Shown here piece by piece: positions 1-5,649 of a stretch of 5,649 nucleotides of DNA. The notes beneath the pieces are model-generated. The model saw only the letters and a list, made by a program, of their open reading frames with translations. It had not been told where the DNA came from and made no database searches. Origin of the DNA: Eutrophocola sp049446715 (lineage in GTDB: Bacteria > Pseudomonadota > Gammaproteobacteria > Pseudomonadales > Pseudohongiellaceae); the NCBI GenBank assembly GCA_049446715.1, contig JBMTQX010000094.1, forward strand, positions 1-5,649, given 5' to 3'. How positions within the stretch are numbered: position 1 is the first letter of the stretch; each line of letters starts with the position of its first letter. Position numbers and translations under genes: made by a program.

Positions 1-16
1 GACCGGGTTAAAGACA

Positions 17-1255
17 TTGTTTGCGGCATCCAGGTTTACCACCCATACGTTTTCGCTGCGCAGGCACAGGCTGTTGCAGGCACTCGTGGCTGTCCTGGTG
101 CTGGTCGAGGCCACCGGCTGCGCCACGCAAAACGTAAAAAGCACCACCTTTACCCCGATCGTGACGGAAGAGGCGCCCGTCGTGGAGGAAGAACTGCTGG
201 ATATCGGTATCGGTATTTTCCAGCCGGGCCTGGATGACATTCCCCGCAACCGGGAAGAGCTGACCTTCTCCGATGTGCGCATGGCCGAAACCTATTTCAC
301 CTCGTACCAGCTCGCCCAGGCCCTGCAGAACAGCGGCAACTGGGGTGTAGTCCGTGTCATGCCCGGCAAACTGGAAAGCTCGGATCTGGCCATCACCGGC
401 ACCATCCTGCAGTCCGATGGCGAAACCATGCGCCTTCAGGTGCATGTCGAGGATTCCACCGGCAAGACCTGGATCGACAAGGAATACGAGGAAGTCGTCA
501 GCAAGTACAGCTACGACCCGCGCATGCGCCGCGCCGAAGATGCCTTCCAGGGCTTGTTCAACAAGATTGCCAACGACCTGCTGATTTACAAGCAGCGCAA
601 TGTGTCCACCCAGGAAGCCATGAATATCCGCACGGTTTCCAAGCTCCAGTTTGCCCGCGATTTTGCGCCGCAGGTGTTCGATGACTACATCGAGGAAAAC
701 CGCAGCGGCGTCCTGGAAGTGAAACGTCTGCCGGCCGAAAACGACCCGATCATGAGCCGGATCGAAAACATTCGTGAGCGCGACTACCTCTACGTGGACG
801 CCCTCCAGGATTATTACTCGAACTTCGTGCGCTCGATGGAAACGCCCTACACCGAGTTCCGCCGCATGAGCTATGACGAAGTCATGAAAATGGATCGCCT
901 GCAGGCTGATGCGCGCCGCAACATGATCATGGGTGTTGCCGCGATCATCGGCGGTATTGCCGCCACCCAGAGCAACAACGCTGCTGCCTACTATTCCTCA
1001 CCGGTCATCATTGCCAGCGGTGGCTGGCTTATCAAGGATGCCTTTAACAAGGGTGACGAGCGCCAGATGCACATTGAGGCGCTGGCCGAGCTCGGCAATT
1101 CCCTGGAAATGGAAATCGCACCCCAGACCATCGAACTGGAAGAGCGCACTATTACCCTCAACGGTTCCGTGGAAGCCCAGTATGACCAGTGGCGTGAAAT
1201 CCTGGCGGACATCTACGCCAGCGAAACCGGGGAGGCGCCCAGCTCGGATCTCTGA
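17..1255 (+). CDS. Predicted outer-membrane lipoprotein with LpoB/CsgG-like segment (start uncertain)
   Basis: This encodes a 412-residue lipoprotein of unknown function. A basic stretch (RRHR, residues 15-18) precedes a hydrophobic core (19-30) and a lipobox-like ATGC ending at Cys35, the only cysteine. The residue after it is Ala rather than Asp, which by the Lol rule favours the outer membrane. Residues about 84-160 contain a helix, the NWGVVRV strand (108-114), a DLAITGTILQSDG strand and turn (123-135) and a DSTGKTWIDKEY strand (146-157). This resembles the alpha/beta segment of LpoB/CsgG-type lipoproteins, but that similarity is by eye and weak. Residues 160-300 look helical and charged. 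Residues 303-340 are Gly/Ala-rich and hydrophobic, and the last 45 residues look like a beta-strand followed by a helix. The start is a TTG without a good Shine-Dalgarno. The frame stays open to the window edge, so the true start may lie upstream. It is the first gene visible in the apparent operon. Confidence 0.8.
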   Translation: MFAASRFTTHTFSLRRHRLLQALVAVLVLVEATGCATQNVKSTTFTPIVTEEAPVVEEELLDIGIGIFQPGLDDIPRNREELTFSDVRMAETYFTSYQLAQALQNSGNWGVVRVMPGKLESSDLAITGTILQSDGETMRLQVHVEDSTGKTWIDKEYEEVVSKYSYDPRMRRAEDAFQGLFNKIANDLLIYKQRNVSTQEAMNIRTVSKLQFARDFAPQVFDDYIEENRSGVLEVKRLPAENDPIMSRIENIRERDYLYVDALQDYYSNFVRSMETPYTEFRRMSYDEVMKMDRLQADARRNMIMGVAAIIGGIAATQSNNAAAYYSSPVIIASGGWLIKDAFNKGDERQMHIEALAELGNSLEMEIAPQTIELEERTITLNGSVEAQYDQWREILADIYASETGEAPSSDL

Positions 1256-1301
1256 CCTTGGAAAAGCCTGAGGCGATTTCACCCAGCACGAGCAGCAAGC
1301 C

Positions 1302-2855
1302 ATGGCTGATTCAGATCACGACAAAATAACGCCAGCCGACATTAATTTTGGCGGTAATGCCCCACCACCGGATGCCAGTGAACCTGCCGCGCCGGAACTG
1401 GGTGTGGCGGAAGTTCGCCGCAGTGATGAAGAGAAAAAGCGCCAGACCAGGGTGCTGACAGGCATCTTCTTCATCCTGCTCTTTCTGGTCAGCGGTGTTA
1501 TTTTCATCCTGCCGAAATTCATCTCGCCACCGGATCCTGCGACCAGCCGCGTCGTGGTGGTGGCCCCGCAATCCGACACTGCCGTGCCGGCAAACCAGGT
1601 GTCCCCGTTTGAGGAAGCGCAGAAACTGCGGCAACGTGAAGCGGCGCAGAACGTCCTGGCCGAACTGCTCGACCTGCAGGAGTCCCTGGAAGGCCAGCAG
1701 GCCCTGACCTGGGCTGCAGAACAGTTCGACCGCGTGTTTGATCTGGCTGCGGAAGGTGATACCGCCTATCGCGAGCAGGACTTTGTCGCTGCCCGCGCCC
1801 TCTACCAGGAGGGACTGGAAATCCTGCAGACACTGGATGCCAGCCGCCCGGCCATTTTTGAGCAGTACATGGCCGCCGGACAACAGGCCATTCTCGATGG
1901 CGATCCCGAGCTGGCTGAATCCTCTTTCAATATTGCCGTCCTGATCAATCCGGACAGCGAGGAAGCCGTCACCGGTTATGACCGCTCGCAGATTCTCGCT
2001 GAAGTACTGGGCATCATTGCCGAGGGACAGGCCTTGCATGAGCAAAACCAGTTCGAGGAAGCGCGCGAGTTTTACCGCCAGGCCCTGAACCGCGACCCCG
2101 ACCATGAAGGGGCTGCTGAACTGTTGGCCAAGGCCAATCAGGATATCCTCGATCGCGATTTTTCTGCGGCCATGTCACGCGGGTTTGCCGCGCTGGGCAA
2201 TGACAATCCCCAGCAGGCGGAAACCGCGTTCCGTGAAGCCCTGGCGCTGAAACCGGCATCGCCGGAAGCCAGTGCCGCACTGGAGCAGACTATCGGCCAG
2301 ATGACACTGAGTGCCATCAATATCCACCTGGATGCAGCACGCGAGTTTGTTGCCCAGGAACAGTGGCAGCAGGCACTGTCGGAATATGACGCCGCACTGG
2401 CGATTGACCCTAACCTGGTCACCGCCCGGGAAGACCGCAGCCAGGCCAATAGCCGTAACAATCTGGACAACTACCTGGAAACGGTGAACAACGACCCGTT
2501 TCGGCTGGCAGAGAATGCCGTCTATGAGCAGGCCGTGGGCATTTACAATGAAGCAGTAAAGATAGCCGGCAACTGGCCCCGCCTGGACGGACAGCTGGGC
2601 ACCCTGCGCAATTTGCTCGAACGCGCTACCGAGCCGGTCACCGTAAGATTGCAGTCTGATGGCATCACCCGGGTGACGGTCTACCAGGTGGGTGAACTCG
2701 GGCAGTTCATGAACGAGACGCTCAGCCTGACACCGGGCACGTATGTCGCCGTCGGCGTGCGTGAAGGCTATCGGGATGTGCGTGAGGAATTTGTGGTCGG
2801 CTTTGATGGCCAATCGCCACTGGTAACCGTACAGTGCCAGGAAGAAATCCTGTAG
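1302..2855 (+). CDS. Inner-membrane-anchored periplasmic TPR protein with C-terminal PEGA-like domain
   Basis: This 517-residue protein probably acts as a periplasmic protein-binding scaffold. A Pro/Ala-rich cytoplasmic tail ends in positive charge (RR at 39-40, KKR at 45-47). One transmembrane helix follows (about 52-71), giving an N-in, C-out topology. After a short linker come about five TPR units near residues 147-180, 185-218, 236-269, 287-323 and 341-375. They show typical helix-turn-helix patterns such as FEEAREFYRQALNRDPDHE (251-269) and WQQALSEYDAALAIDP (355-370). A degenerate sixth unit may lie at 403-428. Residues 444-513 form a beta-rich domain whose second half (LSLTPGTYVAVGVREGYRDV, 474-493) matches the PEGA consensus of turn, strand and GY. 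The single cysteine, Cys512, is six residues from the C-terminus. The ATG lacks a strong Shine-Dalgarno. It lies 46 bases after the lipoprotein gene and 30 before the PEGA-FGE gene. Binding partners are unknown. Confidence 0.87.
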   Translation: MADSDHDKITPADINFGGNAPPPDASEPAAPELGVAEVRRSDEEKKRQTRVLTGIFFILLFLVSGVIFILPKFISPPDPATSRVVVVAPQSDTAVPANQVSPFEEAQKLRQREAAQNVLAELLDLQESLEGQQALTWAAEQFDRVFDLAAEGDTAYREQDFVAARALYQEGLEILQTLDASRPAIFEQYMAAGQQAILDGDPELAESSFNIAVLINPDSEEAVTGYDRSQILAEVLGIIAEGQALHEQNQFEEAREFYRQALNRDPDHEGAAELLAKANQDILDRDFSAAMSRGFAALGNDNPQQAETAFREALALKPASPEASAALEQTIGQMTLSAINIHLDAAREFVAQEQWQQALSEYDAALAIDPNLVTAREDRSQANSRNNLDNYLETVNNDPFRLAENAVYEQAVGIYNEAVKIAGNWPRLDGQLGTLRNLLERATEPVTVRLQSDGITRVTVYQVGELGQFMNETLSLTPGTYVAVGVREGYRDVREEFVVGFDGQSPLVTVQCQEEIL

Positions 2856-2875
2856 CCGTGCTGCAGGATACAGGC

Positions 2876-2879
2876 AGGA
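2876..2879 (+). promoter_or_regulatory. Shine-Dalgarno for the PEGA-FGE gene
   Basis: AGGA lies six bases before the ATG at 2886. The spacing is suitable and supports that ATG as the start, with the charged tail and transmembrane helix encoded directly after it. Confidence 0.6.
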
Positions 2880-2885
2880 TCAGGC

Positions 2886-4979
2886 ATGGCTGACGACAAA
2901 CACATTTCACCAAACTCCGGCGCGAATGGCGGTTTTGACGATCCCATCGCCCCGATCGACTTTACGCCGGTCGATGCCTCCTATGGCAAAAAGAAATTCC
3001 GGCTCAGCCCTGTCAAGTTTGCCATTGCCGGTGTGCTGCTGGTGTTTGCCGCTGCTGCCGCTTTCGTGCTGTCAGCGCGATCTGTCTTTATTGATGTGAC
3101 ACCTGGCACTAGCCTTGTCGAGGTCAACAGCCCGCTGGCCCTGAAAGTTGGCCCCCGCTATCTCGTGCTTGAAGGCGGACTGCCCATTGTGGTCACGGCT
3201 GAGGGCTATTACGACCTGGACACCACTCTGGAGATCACCAGCCAGCAGGCCCAGACCTTTGTCATCGATATGCAGCCGCTGCCCGGCTTTCTCACGGTAT
3301 CCACCGAGGACGTTACCGGCGCCGCCGTGTTCATAGATGACGAGGAAGTGGGTGCCACGCCCACGACCGATTTTGAAGTGGCAGCCGGCACCCATACCAT
3401 CGCCATCAATCTGCCGCGTTATGAGCCTTTCAACAGCACCCTGTTTATCGAAGGTCGCCAGACACGCCAGGGCTTGGATGTGGAACTGTTGCCCGCCTGG
3501 GCCGATGTCAGCTTTACTACCTCGCCTGCCGGTGCCATGGTCACCGTTGACGGTGAGGACCTGGGCATCACACCTCTGGTGGCGGAAATCCTGGAAGGCG
3601 AACACGAGATTCTGATCAAGCTGGCCGCACACAAGGCCGTTACCGACCGAATCGAGGTGCTGGCGAGACAGGACATAGTGCTGCCGCCAATCACGCTGGA
3701 ACAGGCCGATGGCCTGGTGCTGCTGCAGTCCACACCAAGCGGCGCCAATGTCACAATGGACGGTACCTTCCAAGGCCAGACGCCGCTGGAAATCACCATT
3801 TCGCCCGGCACCTCACACCAGCTCACTTTCTTTCTGAACGGTTATGAAGCCACCAACCGTTCAATCACCACGCGCCCTGAAGAGGAAGCCTCCCTGCATG
3901 TCACCCTCGACCCCATCCTGAGTTCCGTGCAGATCAGTGCCGTGCCGGCGGATGCCGAGCTGTTCGTCAACGGCGAATTCAAGGGCAATGCCAACCAGAC
4001 CATCGAACTGCTGGCTGCAACCCAGATCCTGGAGATCCGCCGCGAGGGCTACGTGCCTTTTGAAACCGAGTTCACCTCACGCCCCGGGCTGGCCCAAAAA
4101 CTCGACGTCACACTGAAAACCCTGGAACAGCAGCGCATCGAGAACATCAAGCCGATGATCACCAATGCCGCCGGTCAGTCCATGAAGCTGCTTTATCCCG
4201 GCACCTTCCAGATGGGCGCTTCCCGCCGTGAACCCGGCAGGCAGGCCAACGAAGTACTGCGCAATGTTACCCTCACACGCCCCTATTACCTGTCGCTGAT
4301 GGAAGCCACCAATGCCCAGTTTGCCCGCTTTGACAGCGAGCACTCTTCCGGCGTCGTGGAGGGCCGTACCCTAAGCAACAGCAATCAGCCGGTTGTGCGG
4401 GTCACCTGGGAACAGGCCGCCCGCTTCTGCAACTGGCTCAGCGAACAGGAAGGCCTGCCGCTGTTCTACACCGTCGAGGGTGACAGCGTGACCGGTTTCA
4501 ACCCGGACAGTACCGGCTATCGCCTGCCCTCCGAAGCTGAATGGGCATGGGCGGCCCGTGTGGCCGGGGATCCGACCAGCCTGCTCAAGTTCCCCTGGGG
4601 TCCGGAACTGCCACCGCCGGCCAACCATGGCAACTATGCCGACATTTCTGCCGGCGTTTTCCTGGGCCGCATCCTGGCTGATTACAACGACGGCTACCTG
4701 GGCTCGGCCCCGGTGGGCTCCTTTGCGCCAAACAATAACGGTTTCTTTGACATGGGCGGCAATGTCGCCGAATGGGTGCATGACTACTACGGCTCCACCG
4801 GCCAGATCGGTGCGTCCACCGAAACTGATCCGCTGGGACCGACCATCGGCACCTATCATGTGATTCGCGGCTCCAGCTGGGCCCATGGCACCATTACGGA
4901 ACTGCGCCTGTCTTTCCGCGATTACAACAACGAGCCGCGCGACGACGTCGGATTCCGCGTCGCCCGCTATCTCGAGTAA
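2886..4979 (+). CDS. Inner-membrane-anchored PEGA-repeat protein with C-terminal FGE-sulfatase (SUMF1-like) domain lacking catalytic cysteines
   Basis: This 697-residue protein has a cytoplasmic tail of about 43 residues ending in KKKFRLSPVK and one transmembrane helix (44-63). About five tandem PEGA-like units of near 68 residues follow: 65-132 (degenerate), 134-202, 205-272, 275-342 and 345-411. The best show the consensus clearly, for example SPAGAMVTVDGEDLGITP (213-230) and TPSGANVTMDGTFQGQTP (283-300). Residues about 420-697 are an FGE-sulfatase domain: PGTFQMGAS (438-446), VVRVTWEQAARFCNWL (503-518), YRLPSEAEWAWAAR (545-558), FDMGGNVAEW (621-630), RGSSW (661-665) and DDVGFRVAR (686-694). 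The GNVAEW calcium-site region is kept. The two active-site cysteines of true FGE, which should follow RGSSW, are absent, and the only cysteine is Cys515. A binding or structural role is therefore likelier than formylglycine formation. The 3-base gap to the next gene suggests translational coupling. Confidence 0.92.
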   Translation: MADDKHISPNSGANGGFDDPIAPIDFTPVDASYGKKKFRLSPVKFAIAGVLLVFAAAAAFVLSARSVFIDVTPGTSLVEVNSPLALKVGPRYLVLEGGLPIVVTAEGYYDLDTTLEITSQQAQTFVIDMQPLPGFLTVSTEDVTGAAVFIDDEEVGATPTTDFEVAAGTHTIAINLPRYEPFNSTLFIEGRQTRQGLDVELLPAWADVSFTTSPAGAMVTVDGEDLGITPLVAEILEGEHEILIKLAAHKAVTDRIEVLARQDIVLPPITLEQADGLVLLQSTPSGANVTMDGTFQGQTPLEITISPGTSHQLTFFLNGYEATNRSITTRPEEEASLHVTLDPILSSVQISAVPADAELFVNGEFKGNANQTIELLAATQILEIRREGYVPFETEFTSRPGLAQKLDVTLKTLEQQRIENIKPMITNAAGQSMKLLYPGTFQMGASRREPGRQANEVLRNVTLTRPYYLSLMEATNAQFARFDSEHSSGVVEGRTLSNSNQPVVRVTWEQAARFCNWLSEQEGLPLFYTVEGDSVTGFNPDSTGYRLPSEAEWAWAARVAGDPTSLLKFPWGPELPPPANHGNYADISAGVFLGRILADYNDGYLGSAPVGSFAPNNNGFFDMGGNVAEWVHDYYGSTGQIGASTETDPLGPTIGTYHVIRGSSWAHGTITELRLSFRDYNNEPRDDVGFRVARYLE

Positions 4980-4982
4980 GCC

Positions 4983-5252
4983 ATGCACAGACTGATTCGA
5001 CTCGGGTTATTGCTCCAGGCCGTTATGATGGCGACCATGCTGTTTGCCGCTGAAAGTGAACGAACACTGGAGCTAGACTCCACGATTACTGACCAGGCCA
5101 CTGCCGCCAGCGAGGAGCCGGACACCGTCCAGCCGCTGCCCGATATCGGCCTGATTGAAGAAGAACGCGTCGCCGAAGAGGACGACGAAAATTTTGTACC
5201 CAGCATCCGCATTACCGAGGACCTGCCCGTGGCATTTCCCGTGGATATCTGA
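4983..5252 (+). CDS. Small, strongly acidic exported protein, unknown function
   Basis: This is an 89-residue protein of no family I recognise. MHRLIR followed by a hydrophobic core (residues 7-21) and an Ala-Ala at 22-23 forms a credible Sec signal peptide, probably cut near residue 22 or 23. The remaining 66 or so residues carry about 20 Asp/Glu against three Arg, with an acidic cluster at 59-69. They contain no cysteine and look mostly disordered. The tail (PSIRITEDLPVAFPVDI, 73-89) is less charged and could be a short binding motif. The ATG lies 3 bases after the stop of the PEGA-FGE gene, with only a weak GAG upstream (4974-4976), so translation is probably coupled to that gene. The tight spacing and the signal peptide argue that it is real. 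It may be a periplasmic adaptor of the same complex (inference). If the hydrophobic segment is not cleaved, it would be a membrane-anchored peptide instead. Confidence 0.72.
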   Translation: MHRLIRLGLLLQAVMMATMLFAAESERTLELDSTITDQATAASEEPDTVQPLPDIGLIEEERVAEEDDENFVPSIRITEDLPVAFPVDI

Positions 5253-5268
5253 CGTACATCCCAGCAGC

Positions 5269-5272
5269 AAGG
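5269..5272 (+). promoter_or_regulatory. Shine-Dalgarno deciding the ATG start at 5280
   Basis: AAGG lies seven bases before the ATG at 5280. An in-frame GTG at 5274 would be only one base from this site, too close, so the ATG is the better start. Confidence 0.55.
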
Positions 5273-5279
5273 CGTGACT

Positions 5280-5649
5280 ATGAAACAACAGGGAATTATT
5301 TCCGATTTTATCTACCAGGTGTTTGCCCTGATCATTGCCGTGATCGTGGTGCATGCCGTGTATGTGGCCGTGATTCGTCCCAACGCGGATGTAATCGTGC
5401 AGGAGCAGGCGGCCCTGCAGGCGGCTGATCCGGACTATGTGGCCGAACGTTCCCTATACGTGGTGATGCGGGATTTCGAACAGGAGACCTGTATCATCCT
5501 GATGCTCTGGGCCATGTCGATCATCGGCCTGAAGATCGTGCGCAACCGCCGCGAAAACCAGTTGCTGGACCGCCAGTTGCTAAAACTGTCCGAAGGCATG
5601 AGCATCCTGCCCGAAGATGCCCGCGACTATATTCGGCCGGTGCAGGCGC
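5280..5649 (+). CDS. Probable MotA/TolQ/ExbB-type proton-channel protein, N-terminal part (truncated by window end)
   Basis: Translating from the ATG gives 123 codons without a stop, running off the window. There is a transmembrane helix at about residues 14-32 (VFALIIAVIVVHAVYVAVI). An acidic loop of roughly 37 residues (34-69) should lie in the periplasm. A second helix (about 70-87, LMLWAMSIIGLKIV) is followed by positive charge (RNRR, 88-91), placing the next part in the cytoplasm. That part (RENQLLDRQLLKL, then ILPEDARDYIRP at 109-120) resembles the stretch leading into the MotA/TolQ/ExbB domain of variants that have an added N-terminal helix pair. The diagnostic later helices lie beyond the window, so the family call rests on layout and partial similarity. 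It could be another polytopic membrane protein. Proteins of this family conduct ions in a pentamer around a TolR/ExbD/MotB partner, and none is visible here. It follows the small acidic gene by 27 bases. Confidence 0.65.
   Translation, partial: MKQQGIISDFIYQVFALIIAVIVVHAVYVAVIRPNADVIVQEQAALQAADPDYVAERSLYVVMRDFEQETCIILMLWAMSIIGLKIVRNRRENQLLDRQLLKLSEGMSILPEDARDYIRPVQA

Noticed and set aside
17..1255. Curli secretion protein CsgG or penicillin-binding-protein activator LpoB
   Set aside because: Only a short alpha/beta segment looks similar. The protein is much longer than either, has an extra hydrophobic segment, and no curli or cell-wall synthesis genes are nearby.
1256..1301. Possible terminator or promoter between the lipoprotein and TPR genes
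   Set aside because: The 46 bases contain no stable hairpin followed by a T-run and no convincing -35/-10 pair. The other gaps (2856-2885, 4980-4982, 5253-5279) are shorter and equally featureless apart from ribosome sites.
1311..2105. Long open frame on the - strand (264 codons) opposite the TPR gene
   Set aside because: It lies fully antisense to a well-supported gene, shows no recognisable domain and has no support from operon layout. Such frames are common opposite GC-rich genes. The same applies to minus-strand frames at 8-445, 2175-2813, 3072-3773 and 4371-4988.
4143..4976. Active sulfatase-maturing formylglycine-generating enzyme
   Set aside because: The active-site cysteine pair is missing and no sulfatase gene is present in the window, so the catalytic role is not supported.
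1291..5271. Shared 9-base sequence AGCAGCAAG before two starts (1291-1299 and 5263-5271)
   Set aside because: It is too short to be meaningful, and the spacing to the ATG differs between the two genes. Only the second forms a usable ribosome site.
5274..5276. GTG as start of the membrane-channel gene
   Set aside because: It would sit one base from the AAGG ribosome site. The ATG two codons later is correctly spaced.
5280..5649. Zorya-type anti-phage defence (MotA-like ZorA)
   Set aside because: No MotB-like, helicase or nuclease genes are visible, and the lipoprotein, TPR and PEGA-FGE neighbours are not part of known Zorya operons. The window ends too early to exclude it fully.

Overview
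The window holds five genes, all on the + strand and closely spaced (gaps of 46, 30, 3 and 27 bases), with no terminator-like hairpin between them. It reads as one operon, entered at or very near the start of its first gene and cut off inside its fifth. Moderately high GC, a Lol-type lipoprotein signal, and single-pass inner-membrane proteins with periplasmic TPR and PEGA domains point to a Gram-negative bacterium. A gammaproteobacterium, possibly marine, is my best guess, but the sequence does not prove it.

Layout: (1) 17-1255, a predicted outer-membrane lipoprotein with an LpoB/CsgG-like alpha/beta segment and a Gly/Ala-rich hydrophobic segment. (2) 1302-2855, an inner-membrane-anchored protein with about five periplasmic TPRs and a C-terminal PEGA-like beta domain. 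(3) 2886-4979, an inner-membrane-anchored protein with an array of about five PEGA-like units capped by a formylglycine-generating-enzyme (FGE-sulfatase/SUMF1) fold that lacks the catalytic cysteine pair. (4) 4983-5252, a very acidic 89-residue protein with a signal peptide. (5) 5280 to the window end, the N-terminal 123 codons of an integral membrane protein with two transmembrane helices, probably a MotA/TolQ/ExbB-type proton-channel subunit.

How they may work together (inference): the fifth gene would supply an ion-driven inner-membrane motor. The two anchored scaffold proteins and the small acidic protein would sit in the periplasm, and the lipoprotein would provide the outer-membrane end. 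That is the outline of a Tol-Pal/Ton-like energised trans-envelope machine built from different parts. I do not recognise it as a named, characterised system. The TolR/ExbD/MotB-like partner such a machine needs is not in the window and would be expected just downstream. No RNA genes, mobile elements, CRISPR arrays or attachment sites were seen, and no stretch over 300 bases lacks a gene.
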